From Hypomyces perniciosus (taxonomy: Eukaryota; Ascomycota; Sordariomycetes; Hypocreales; Hypocreaceae), in NCBI GenBank assembly GCA_008477525.1, contig SPDT01000005.1, positions 1,054,001 through 1,118,000 of the forward strand: a stretch of 64,000 bases of DNA, given 5' to 3'. Every line of letters begins with the position of its first letter. Positions within the stretch are counted from its first letter, which is position 1. Both the position numbers and the translations under genes were made by a program. Of this stretch, positions 36,563 to 46,774 are shown one piece after another. Under the pieces are notes generated by a model. The model ran no database searches. It had not been told where the DNA came from and saw nothing but the letters and a program-made list of their open reading frames with translations.

Positions 36563-37235
36563 ATCGGATCTAACTGAGGCATAAGGGCGAGAACGATAAG
36601 TCGTATGAAGTAACCGTAGTGAGGTAGAGAACTTACTGGTAATGTATGGTGGGTTTATGGTCAATCTACATGTAGCTGCTATAGCAATGTGATTGCTGGT
36701 ACCTGCTTAGCTGTTAAGGGCACAATGCTGTTACTAGTAATAGAGAGGAACAAGTTAGGCGCGAGAATGAAAATAAAATACTAGTACCATCTTAATTTTG
36801 CACTAGGGTTACCAGGAACGCATTTAAATCACCCGAAAATTACTGGCAATACATTGCCTTATTTAGATCAGTTACCAGTAATACAATCTAAAAAGTTACC
36901 AGTAGCTCTAGTATCCCAGTAACCACTTCTATAGCGATGAACTTTAGTACTGGTAATCCAGGGGTACTGCTAATTTTAATTTTTATATTACTGGCAATTA
37001 CTGGGCGGTTAACGAACTTACTAGTAACAAATCACCTCTAGTTACTAGTATTGATCCTTATCTTTTATAGAGTTACTGGAAATAAAAATACCTCCTATAA
37101 CTCGGACTGGTACTTAGTCGTGCGCCTTCATAAGTTACTAGTAGCATCCCCTCGTGGGATTCACTATTTTAGGCTATCTCCTATTAAAACAAGAGACGAC
37201 CTAAAAAATACCTCTGTGACATGGTTACCAGCACA
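36563..37235 (+). repeat. Palindrome-rich direct repeat, copy A
   Basis: AT-rich element of about 0.67 kb in which TTACTRGTAA-type palindromes recur: TTACTGGTAA at 36633, TTACTAGTAA at 36731, TTACCAGTAA at 36872, TTACTAGTAA at 37019, plus several one-base variants. It begins near GATCTAACTGAGGCATAA and shares the block GGGGTACTGCTAATTTTAAT with copy B at 42520-43215. No coding capacity was found. Confidence 0.75.
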
Positions 37236-37682
37236 ATAAAACTTATATCCGAACCATAACACAAAGTGCTCCTGGAGTTGCAAGTGTGCGTGAGTACTCC
37301 ATATATTGCAGTAGTATGATTCCAAGACACAATTAAGCCCTGCAATTCAAGCCTCTCTGGTGGTAGATGAGACAAACATAGACGTAGAGCATTTAGGCGT
37401 CCTAAACTGCCTGGTTTATACATAGGAATAGGAATATGGTTGGAGGAAGAACGGCGTGGACCGTATTGGTAGCAGGTTCAATTGATAGGGGTTATAGAAC
37501 AGAGTTACTGGCGCTTGGACGATGAAGTCTTTCAAAATCGCCCTCCCCGATATGACCATGGTATATATATTATTAATCCACTGTCCGACTACGGAAAAGG
37601 GCTAATAGTTAATTATGGTGACGCGTTGGAACACTCTTACTGTTACCTATGGTATTGGATCCTTCACCTCCAATGCTCAATT
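37236..37682. other. Intergenic between repeat copy A and the HNH gene
   Basis: No gene supported. This is the 3' flank of the HNH gene. Confidence 0.3.
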
Positions 37683-39487
37683 TTAGGTGACGGGGAACTT
37701 CTTCAACTCCCAGTTCACATCAGCCAAAAACTGTTGCCAATTTGATGGCGTGATACAACCATCGTAAGTTGGCCAGCAACTCGTATTTTCATCACCGCCC
37801 CAAGCGGGCTCCTCAAACATGTCCCCCGAGATTCGTCGTCGCTTTCGTTTGTGCTTATAAACTAGCTCGTCTAGAGTCGATCCTTCGTCCTGTTTCTCTT
37901 CATGTGTAGCAGCACCATGTTCTGCTGCTTCTCCCTGCTCACTTTGCATATCTAGAGCAGATCCGCACCGATGCAGGCTAGCTGGCCATAAGTCGTAATC
38001 AGCTGATGGCCTTGCCGTTTCGTTGACCTTGTCTAGAGGACTCGAGTCATCCTTTGCGGGCCGTGCCCTCTTGGATGGGTCACCGCGAGCGCTCTGTGCC
38101 GACTGAGTATCATCTCCGGTATGCGATTGTCCCGACGCGTCTTGTACCATCGGGGTCGATATGCAAGGGATTTTTGCCCTGGCGCTAAACGGCGATGTCG
38201 TACCCGATGTAGCCAACTCGACATCAGATCCAGGCGTTTGGTCCATCAACGGCATCTTCGCGGCCATGGTCTCGATACAGCACATGTCGTAATGGTGGCG
38301 CAGGGCGTTGCGATCAACAATGGGCGGCAGCCGGGCGACACAGCCGTGGTAGTCGCAAATAACGTCGTAAGGTACGAAGGCGCGGATCCGTAGTGTATCG
38401 GGGTGGATGGAGAACAGCCTGGAGTCGAAAAGTTCGTGAAGGTGGCTCAGCAGGAGGATGCCATTTTCTGCGGACCAGGTGCGCTGCCAGGCCTCCCGCA
38501 GACGACGCAGACTAAACTCGACATCATTGCCGCCGAGACCCTCAGGATCTGGGTACAGGTAGTAATGCTGTTGGGGAATAATGTGGCATGCTTGCAAGGC
38601 TGGGCCGACAGCAGGGCTAATACACCACGACCGGCCCTTGCCCGTCACGGCGCACTGGCGAGCCGCGACAAGACAGGACGAGCGGAACCCGGTGATGGTC
38701 TGGCGGGCGAGGTCGGCCGCAATATCCATATCGGGCGGCGCCACCATGTTAGCGAAATCCTCCTCTTCGTTGGCGGGCAGCTGGCTCGACTCGGGGTTCT
38801 TATTAGGGGACACGGAACCGGATGCGGAGCGCTTGGGGGGTGATTGCGAGCCTCTGCGTGCTGCCGCCGTCTTTCGGAGTGGTAAACGAGTGAATCGGGT
38901 ATCATGCGAGGGCTTTTTGGGGGGTAGATAGCGGGCATCTCTGCGGCGTATAGGTCGGGGGATGTGCTGCGCGCAGCCAGCTTGAACAAAGGTTAGCAGA
39001 GCAAAGTAGAGCGTGTTCCAATTGCTCAAGGCGAACCTTCGAGGTGTGACGCCAGCGGTGCAGTACTAGATAGGCTGCAGGATCGGTGCCGAACGAGGTG
39101 GAAGCGTATGATGGGGTACTCTCCCGGGTCCGTTGACGATGCTCGGGGAGGAACAGTTACCGGCTGGTCAAGATCTCGGCAAGTCACGACGACGGGGGAG
39201 GGAGGGGCAGACACTGTCCCGGGAGGCAGATTGACGAAGCCGGCAAACCCAAAGGCAAGACTACCCCAAGGATCTGAGTCCTGGTCACCAGTCTGTCTAT
39301 CACCTTGGAATCTGTCATCTGGTATATCGAAGCAAAGACGCATCTCGGCCAGGACGTCGCGGTAGGTAATCATGTCGCAGCCCTCGAGCTGGAACAGGCC
39401 GGCAAAATGGAAGCTGCTGGAAGCGGCCAAGAAATGGACATTCCATCCGTGCACACGCATCGGCGGCGTCACAGATGCGTTCGACAT
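37683..39487 (-). CDS. HNH_2-type endonuclease domain protein
   Basis: Two exons, 39037-39487 and 37683-38980, with a 56 nt intron (GTTCGC...TTCAAG, branch GCTAAC) give 582 residues. The central domain carries QCAVTGKGRSWCISPAVGPA, ACHIIPQQHYYLYP (His283; most relatives have AHIIP) and ENGILLLSHLHELFDSRLFS (Asn323 and the following His residues), then the family's FVPYDVI and DRNALRHHYDMC. These residues would form the metal-binding beta-beta-alpha fold that cuts nucleic acid. The N-terminal 150 residues have the usual leader of these fungal proteins (GWNVHFLAASSSFHFAGLFQ). The C-terminal part is acidic and Ser-rich with a KHKRKRRR nuclear localisation motif. Such genes are widespread in Pezizomycotina; function unknown, possibly DNA damage or defence. 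Start at the ATG reading MSNASVTPP. Confidence 0.78.
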
Positions 39488-40037
39488 GGTGGCCAACTGA
39501 CCGACAGCCTGATGGCCGTGATGTTGGCGCAGTTGGCAAAGTTGCGCCAGCCGTTAAAAGTGGGATACACTGAAAGGTTGATTCTTTGCTACGCCCGAAG
39601 TATAGATGGTTGGCGGGGTAACTGTAGGAGTAGTCTCCTAAATTAGGTCATGTGGGTGAAGGAAACAGCAGCTCACCACATATGCGGATTCATTACTCCG
39701 TAGTGTGTCACCCAACTCATGGCCGCCAAGATGGTCATGAGAAAAATATGTGTCTTTATGTATTTACAAAATAGCCATTTTTGCTTATTAGTTAGGAAAC
39801 AAGATTCTCCAATTGCTTGATTCCAGAACTATCTTTGTGCTCGTCGCCCATTACTAATTCGTCGCTGTCATGTGACAATTTACCTGCCGCGATCTAATCT
39901 ACCCGTGTGACCGTCTGCTAATCATGTCAGGGATCTAGAGCGACTCGTTGGCTCAGTCTTTGCTATGGTTGGTTCTACATTGATTGTGACATGGATTTAT
40001 CCACCTCAATTTTATCTTCATAATGAATAACACATAA
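39488..40037. other. Intergenic with mariner-end remnant
   Basis: Includes the copy 3 mariner-end fragment and otherwise no supported feature. TACTCCGTA occurs at 39694-39702. Confidence 0.35.
39636..39712 (+). repeat. Terminal repeat of a mariner-like element, copy 3 (fragment)
   Basis: A short, diverged piece of the same family as 15528-15785 and 27160-27455, recognised by TAGGTCATGTGGGTGAAGGA followed by AACAGCAG and a shortened hairpin region. It lies just upstream of the HNH gene start. Confidence 0.5.
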
Positions 40038-42042
40038 TCATATGATTGATACTAGGTACTGGCCATCATCTCTAATACCCTCATATTCCAACCAGTTCTC
40101 ATTCTTAGGGGTGCGGAGGCCAGATCGCTCAAACTGGCCTTTGCTATTTCCAGTAGCGCCGAGTAAGAGACACCATGCATTCCAGTCGGGTAGCTGTTGG
40201 ACATCAGCCAGAACAGTTAAGCAAAGTAGTTTAAGGTTCGAGACTTGGCAATCAAGTCTGACCCAGAAATTCGGGTGTTCTTCCCACCACTTCCCATTAA
40301 AGAAAACACGTCCATTACGCTTGAAATCCTCATCAAGTTGTATTGTCGAGAGCCATCCACTCAGCTTTAATACCCCCCCTGCAACATTGCCAGTGGTGTC
40401 ACCCGTACGGTTATCGATCGTGCAGTCAACAACATCGATTAATGGTCTCATTGTCCGATAAAAGGCTTCGTCATACAACGCCAACGAAATAGGCCCATCC
40501 AAACTAGCCCAAGACCATGACGGTGCACGATACGGCTCGGGTCGTGGACGAAGTCCTTGTTCAGGACAGGCCCTAAGCCACAGAAGGTCTGTGACCAGAT
40601 TCTTCCTCCACAGTCCAGCACAGTATTTGTCATTGAACGCCCGCTCCATGAACTTGGCAATACCAGAAAGCGCAATGAGCTTGTCGCTTGTGCATGTTAA
40701 ATTGCACCTCGTGTAACTCCCCAGAATTCCAATCCATAGTTTCTTAAGTTCGTCTCGTGAGAGGGTCTCTGGGAATTTAGCCACCGAGCTAGAAAATTCA
40801 GCAAAGCGGATAGCATCAAATTTGGTCGTTCGTGGGATATAATCCGGCCTCAGGTTCGGGGGTATGCCACCAGGGTAAGTCTCACATGCAGCCAATCCTG
40901 AACATTCCCAAAATAGCTGCGTACCGTTTAAGTAGAGCACTCTTTGTGCCAGGAGTAGTTCCTGACAGACCCATGCCCGCTTCATCAGTGGCATATCATT
41001 GAAAGCATAGTACCAGAAGCCATCGTGGTATAAGTGATAGCTGTCGTTTCGACAATCAAGCCACTTTGTCTGTAAGACACATGGTCTAACCGACCATGGA
41101 CGCCTATCAAGAAAACAAGGGGACTCGCCGTCCGCCGCGACAGTGGCAGCAACGTTGAGGATTGCATGCCTGTATACGCCGCTCATGAGAGATGCTTCGT
41201 GTAGCCAATCTTCATGCGAGTCTTGGAATATGCACAAAGAGTCTATCCAGAGAAACTGGATTCCAAGGGCCCGAGCGGTAAATATAGCATTCTGGAATGT
41301 CTGGCCAAGCTCTGAGGGTGCGACACCTTCTATCAAGCGTTGAGAAGTCTCAGACGTCAATCTTAACACACGTGAGGCTCCCCAACAATGACTGAGGGTC
41401 GCATATGGAGTATGGGTGTCTTCTTGTGGGTGAAGTAGGAGCCGGATCTTGCTGGAGCTTCGTTGTTCTATGTGCAGGAGGCGAGTCGGAGTACGCTTGG
41501 TAAACGTTGAAGAACCGGCAGACTGACACCTGGCATGGGTTGCTGAACACTGATCTAACCACTTCTTTGCTGAAATCATGCTTGTACTCCAATCAATGCT
41601 GCTAAGCGGGCCCTCCGTGGGTAGAATGCTAGTGGCTTCTAGAGCCGCGTTACTACATAAACATTTTCTTTGGTTGTGAGGCGTACTAACTATGCATAGG
41701 CTGCAGACAAAAAGTAACGGAGGTGCAGCCATCTCCGGTATTGTACTGATCAACGGAAAACTTGAGCTCTGAGATATCATGGACGTTATCACGAGAACAG
41801 GTCGACTTGTGCTGGATATAATACTGTGAAATCGGTCTTGGTGTAGGGACGGCGGCGTCAGGGTCTTTGCAAATTCCTTCAGAAGTTTCCGGCGTTTGGC
41901 TATATGTAATCTGCCACAATACTCGACAAACTGGGCATCCATCGAGAGCCGCTCGCCTAAGCTGGCTAGGAAGAGAGTGATGCTTGGAAGTCTTGTGAGG
42001 GCAGCGGCCCCGAAAAATTCTCAGACAAGCTTGGCATAGCAT
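40038..42042 (-). CDS. HET-domain (heterokaryon incompatibility) protein
   Basis: Two exons, 41691-42042 and 40038-41638, give 650 residues; the 52 nt intron (GTTAGT...CTCTAG) is the only one that fits phase. The N-terminus has the Cys pairs usual in this family (MLCQACLRIF and DGCPVCRVLW). The three HET boxes are present: PYATLSHCWG (about 195), FLWIDSLCIFQDSHEDW with YRHAILNVAAT (about 246-283), and KRAWVCQELLLAQRVLYL (about 337). HET domains act as cell-death effectors when fungi of different genotype fuse, and resemble TIR domains in fold and putative NADase activity. There is no attached NACHT or repeat domain, so it would act as a stand-alone effector or partner of another sensor. Intact frame. 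It lies inside the segment bounded by the palindrome-rich direct repeats. Confidence 0.85.
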
Positions 42043-42519
42043 TTGTATCACAAAATTGTAAGAATGAAGTATCCTGGTATTCAAAGAAGACGAAAATCCT
42101 TGGTCGAGGCGGCATTTGGGTCGGATGAACTGTTGGTATGTTGCACGTAAATATTTCTGCCGCCGAGGTTTCGACGACGTGGACCAATTGACGGCCGAAT
42201 CTCACTCCTTCTCCTCGGTTTCCGTATTTTATTCCACGTTGTGGCGCCAACGCGATTGGTCGGGCATTTTTGGTAACACCCAACATAAGAGGAACCCGAA
42301 AGTGGTGTGTGTTTGCGAATCATAACAAGAACGAGTTCCAGCCCATTTGCCTTAAGAGTACGCAGCCTCGTAGTTTTGCGTCCCCAGTCATTTAACGAAT
42401 GGGGAGCTAAAGATAGCAGCAGCGATGTTGGGCGAGGGCAAAGCGTTGTTGCCTTATCTACTCCGTGCACATTGTTTTCGGTGTTTGCCTGCCCCGCCTT
42501 GCCAAGGCTACATCCAACT
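42043..42519. other. Upstream region of the HET gene
   Basis: Presumed promoter of the HET-domain gene (minus strand). The open frame at 42081-42527 has no motif. Confidence 0.3.
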
Positions 42520-43215
42520 AGATCCAACTAAGGCATAAAGAGGAGGAAAACAAGTCATCTGATAGCCGTAGAGTAGAGAGGTTACTGGCAATGTGGCGAC
42601 TTTCCGCCTGCTTAGCTATTAAGGGCATATTATTACTAGTAATAGAAAGGAACAAGCTGGACGTGAAGGTAAAAATAAAATACCAGTAATATCTTTATAG
42701 TTTAAATGGTTCCTAGTAACCCGAATGCAAAATTAAGACGTTACCGGTAATACACTACCTTGCTTATATTAAATACTGGTAATTCCCTTTAGATTTAAAA
42801 TTATTGGTAATAACAATAAAATGTTACTGATAGTACATTGCCCTGCTTAGATTAATTACCAGTCATACACCCTAGTAGGTTACCGGCAGCTCTGGTGTCC
42901 TGGTAACCGCTTCTGAGGAGGCCAACCTTCCTACTGGTAATCGAGGGGTACTGCTAATTTTAATTTTTATGTTACTGGGAATTGTTGGGCGGCTAATAAA
43001 CTTACCGGTAATAAATCACCTCCAGTTACTAGTATTGCTGACGTTACTCCATAGAATTACTGGTAGTAATATAATTCTCTGTTGCTCGTACTAGTAATGG
43101 GTCGTGTACCTGCATGAGTTACTAGTAATATACGTATGGGACTTGTGTTAAAATAAAAGGCGACCTACTGTGGAGAGCACTTAAAATACTTTTATAATGT
43201 AGCTACTGGTAGCTA
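42520..43215 (+). repeat. Palindrome-rich direct repeat, copy B
   Basis: Second copy of the element at 36563-37235, in the same orientation. Shared landmarks in order are GATCCAACTAAGGCATAAAG, CTGCTTAGCTATTAAGGGC, TTACTAGTAATAGAAAGGAA, GGGGTACTGCTAATTTTAAT, TTACCGGTAATAAATCACCT and GAGTTACTAGTAATATACG. Palindromes of the TTACYRGTAA form recur at least eight times, with indels and many point differences from copy A. No reading frame of note. Confidence 0.75.
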
Positions 43216-43379
43216 GAGAAAAATAAGATGAGCAAGCATCCAAAGTAGGTGCATGCAGACCGGTAAGCGTCGACCTAAAATATAAACATTAAGCTTCTCT
43301 ATTACGCACTCCATCACTACCCTCTACAGCCATTACTGAATCTGCCAAAATCAGTTTATATAGCAATATCGACACCATC

Positions 43380-43808
43380 ATGTGCATTAACAGGATCAAC
43401 ATCTGCATTGTATGCGACAAGTGTATCGACCGCACCTACCCTTGCAAGGATAGGGTCAAGAACTTGGGCGTTACGACCATCTTTCGGCCGACCCCCTGTA
43501 TTGATAAGCAAATCTTCACGTATACGTACCACGCCGAGTGTGCAGAGATCATCACCAAGTCCGGCAGGACGTTCGACGAGTATATCGAGATGGTCAAGGG
43601 CGATATGACGCAGTACATCACCGCCTTGTTGAGGTGCAGCGACGTTATCGTGTCGAGCTCACCCTCTGGAAAGTACGTGTGGCATCCAGAGGAGTTCACA
43701 AAATCAATCGCCAATAAGAAGGCGGACAGCGACGAGCTCAAGGTGCAGGCCACTGCTACTGCGAGCACTGAGTATCACCATCCTCGAGGCCATCATACAC
43801 CAGCATGA
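43380..43808 (+). CDS. Small Cys-rich protein, unknown function
   Basis: A single open frame of 142 residues with coding-like codon use (many C- or G-ending codons) in otherwise AT-rich DNA, which is the main reason to accept it. The N-terminus has the cluster CIVCDKCIDRTYPC, suggestive of metal or disulfide binding, and two later Cys residues (HAECAEI, LLRCSDV). No signal peptide: the start MCINRINIC is only weakly hydrophobic. The C-terminus is polar and His-rich. I recognise no family. It sits between repeat copy B and the hAT element, about 150 bp from the hAT target site, so it may be part of the mobile-DNA context or a truncated piece of a longer gene. Confidence 0.45.
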   Translation: MCINRINICIVCDKCIDRTYPCKDRVKNLGVTTIFRPTPCIDKQIFTYTYHAECAEIITKSGRTFDEYIEMVKGDMTQYITALLRCSDVIVSSSPSGKYVWHPEEFTKSIANKKADSDELKVQATATASTEYHHPRGHHTPA

Positions 43809-43959
43809 ACAAAACCCTGACCACCACCACTACTATCGGCAAATGGATCTTCTATAATTTCAGGAATCAGGTGGCGTGTGTGATAATACAACGAGCTAGG
43901 CGATGCATGTATGATAGCAATTAGGGAGTATTTGGACGGAATGGGTGGAGTAGTAGGGG

Positions 43960-43967
43960 GGCCTGAC
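43960..43967 (+). repeat. Left target-site duplication of the hAT element
   Basis: GGCCTGAC immediately before the left terminal repeat, repeated exactly at 46702-46709. Eight bp is the diagnostic duplication length of the hAT superfamily. Confidence 0.9.
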
Positions 43968-46701
43968 CAGTGCTGCATAGACACGCTATGAAACTGAAAC
44001 TGGGGTGAGTTTCAGTTTCATGAAACCGGACGCCAGTATAGTTTCAGTTTCATATGAATCAATATCTAATTCCTTTGTTGTTTCCCCCCTCTCTTTGGCA
44101 AGCTCCGAGACACCTTACCACTAGGCACTCAAAGATGTCTGGCATTGCCTGCCTACCTATGCTACCAATTCGCCAGGCTCGCCATCGCTTTCTTCCCCCT
44201 TGCCCATCTCTATATCTTCTTGGAGTATCCTTACAGCCGCGTCGATATCATCCACTCCCCTAAACACCCCTGCAAGAAGCGGCCTGCTTTTTCCCTTTGG
44301 AACACTTATCCAGCTTTTAATGCACTCACATGCCTCTACCATTTTGGCAGACATGCTACTTCTATCCCATGTAACCTGCCGTCTTGCGCCTGAGAAAATT
44401 CGCTCTGCTTCCGTAGACATCGGAGGGATGCAGAATATGTCAATGGCCATACGGCAGAGGAGGGGAAAATTCTCTCGCTGGGTCGGTTCAAGCCACCACT
44501 GTAAGGCCGTTTGTTGTCCAATCCCAACTTGTGAGCCCTGCGAAGTATCGTCAAAACCTGGCCATTAGGTAGAAGGCTTCAAATTACTTACATAAATAAA
44601 GCGGTCGAATTCATCCTTCACCTCGCTCGCTGTGCTGTACACCTTCTGCCTCCAGCGATCGAACTCGTCGAGTTCTTGCCCTTTCTCCTGTTGTTGATCT
44701 TGGAGCTGGTAGCTCTTGTACTCTGTGGACCAAATCTTTCTGACAGACTTCACGGCATTGCTAACCCAAGCTGGGTTTCTCTTCCACTGCTCACTCAGAT
44801 AGCTCTTTCGGAGTGCTGGGTGGAGGAGGATACCGGCCACGTACACGGGGGCCTGCTCGGTAAGCTGGTAATACTTCTCGAACTTTAGCCAAGCCACGTG
44901 AAAGCGAGCGTAGAAGCGTGGGTTACTGAAAGCCTTGTCTTTAGCCTGCGTGAAGTGATGATGGAGGAAATCCATATGAGATAGAACTTCATCGAGTGTG
45001 TTCTCCCGGCCTTGGCGTACCGAGATCTGGTGAAATGGTTGTAGAAACGCATGGATGTCTCGGAGCTCGTTCCAGTCGTTGTGGTCTAGTGCATCTTTCT
45101 CGATCTTGGCATGATTTTCTTGAATCCAATCCATGAACTTTGCCCGCCTCTCAATTGCCACGTCAATAAGACGAAACCATGAATTCCAGCGTGTATCATT
45201 GTCCCTCGGCAAGGCCCTGCCAATCTTGGCCTTGAAGTCGTTGCAGATGCTGGTAGAGCTCCTTGAATACATGCACAAGTTGTGGAGCTTCCCCAGAACA
45301 TTAAACTCCCGCCAGTCCTCGGTGGCTTGTGCCTTCGTAATGACGCCCCCTTCTTCTTTTTCGGATAGCCTGCACAGTCGCTCATACGCCTCGTCAATCC
45401 CCTCTTGCTCATCCCCCTGAATCTTCTTTGCCTTACTCCGAAAGAGGAAGGCTTGAACGATGAGGTTCATGATGTGGCCACTGCAGCGTAGTCGCCTGGC
45501 AACCGGATCTAAACCATCAATCTCTTTTGCGATATCGTCAAGCATAGTATCGTTGGCATCGTGATTATCCATCGTAAAGTAGCCAACCTTTCCGCTGAGG
45601 TTGTACTCTTCGACAACATCCAGGAAAGCCTTGGCTTGCAATTTCCCGTTGTGGCTTCCTTTGAACTCGCGCAGTGACAATAACGCTTGAGCGACTTCTC
45701 TCGTCTCCGCATCTACAAAATGGACCACGATTGCCTGGTATGCCGCCTTCTGTTCCGATGAGGTCCACATGTCAATGGTGAAGTGAACCATGGATGAGAG
45801 AGAATTATGAAGCTTCTTGACGAGGCCTTGTTTGTGTTGAGCGAAAGTCTTTTCGAGAAGCTTCGGCACCGCACTGCGGCTGCGTAGGAGGACGTCCCGG
45901 GCCATATAGTTACAGGAGAGTATAACAGCATGAAACTCGGGGTATTCGATGAATGTGTGGGCGATATTGCGAACCGCAAGAAGCCTGGCGAGTGCTTCCT
46001 CGAATGCAGGAATATTAATGGCATTTGCCAAATATTTTTCCTCATTAAGGTCTCGATTGGCTTGACGTTCCTCCTGCCTTCCAAACAAATCCGTAATGGT
46101 GCCATGTTGCCGCTTCTTCAGATCCGACCTTTCTACACGCTCTATAACCCGGATGCCATGAAAGTCCCGCAGGTGCTTGCGGGCTCGGCTCAGGTTCGTC
46201 GTTACCGAATTAGGCTTTTTCGTGGAGTTGCAGTGCTTGCAGTACCAAATTTCGTGGTATGAGGTATCGCGAGCTTTCTCCCCTCTCTCTTCATAAGGGT
46301 CACGCGCCTCGTTCCAGGTGCTTTTGTTTGTACGGCCTTTGGCGCGCTTGCTAGCCCGATCAGAGGGAGAACGATGCAATGCGCGCTTGGCGGGAACGGG
46401 AGAGTCAGGCGAAGCAGGTCCCAAGACCTCGTCAGAAAGCCCCGATAACAAGGGAGCGGGAGAAGCTGATGACATGTTTACTGTTAGCAAGTTTCTAACT
46501 GCGTTGAAGGCATTTGGTTTGTGAAATTTTCTTGGTTAAGTACTAAGATATTTGGGTCTCATCGGGCGTATATGAAACATATGAAACCGACTGAAACATA
46601 TGAAACTGGGAGAGTTACAGTTTCATATGAAACTGGGTCCAGGGACTGTTTCAGTTTCATATGAAACAGTATGAAACAACACGCGTGGCTATACAGCACT
46701 G
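43968..46701 (-). mobile_element. Complete hAT-superfamily DNA transposon (2.73 kb)
   Basis: Bounded by imperfect inverted ends: left CAGTGCTGCATAGACACGC, right complement CAGTGCTGTATAGCCACGC (17 of 19 identical). Exact 8 bp duplications GGCCTGAC flank it. Both ends hold clustered subterminal motifs, GTTTCAGTTTCATATGAAAC and variants, at about 43985-44060 and 46570-46675, probable transposase binding sites. It contains one intact transposase gene on the minus strand. Perfect flanks and an open frame indicate recent insertion. Confidence 0.92.
44157..46475 (-). CDS. hAT transposase
   Basis: Two exons, 44592-46475 and 44157-44537, with a 54 nt intron (GTAAGT...TTCGCAG) give 754 residues. A BED-type zinc finger near residues 75-110 reads WYCKHCNSTKKPNSVTTNLS with later His residues (ARKHLRDFH). 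The RNase H-like catalytic region includes VHFTIDMWTSSEQKAAYQA (first Asp), YFTMDNHDANDTMLDDIAK (second Asp) and CSGHIMNLIVQAFL. The C-terminal hATC dimerisation domain, rebuilt by the intron, contains WWLEPTQRENFPLLCRMAID, IPPMSTEAERIFSGARR and WDRSSMSAKMVEACECIKSW. No stop or frameshift. Members of this group cut at the element ends and reinsert it. No RIP-type stop codons are seen, unlike the mariner and F-box relics. Confidence 0.92.
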
Positions 46702-46709
46702 GGCCTGAC
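46702..46709 (+). repeat. Right target-site duplication of the hAT element
   Basis: GGCCTGAC immediately after the right terminal repeat, identical to 43960-43967. Confidence 0.9.
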
Positions 46710-46774
46710 TAGGTTAAACAGCTATGTATTAATAAGACTACCGTATCAACTAGCCAGTACAACAAATCTAACCA

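Noticed and set aside
38121..38931. Plus-strand frames opposite the HNH gene
   Set aside because: GC-rich antisense shadows of the HNH exon.
44054..44568. Plus-strand frames at the left end of the hAT element
   Set aside because: They are the reverse strand of the hATC-domain exon and subterminal repeats.
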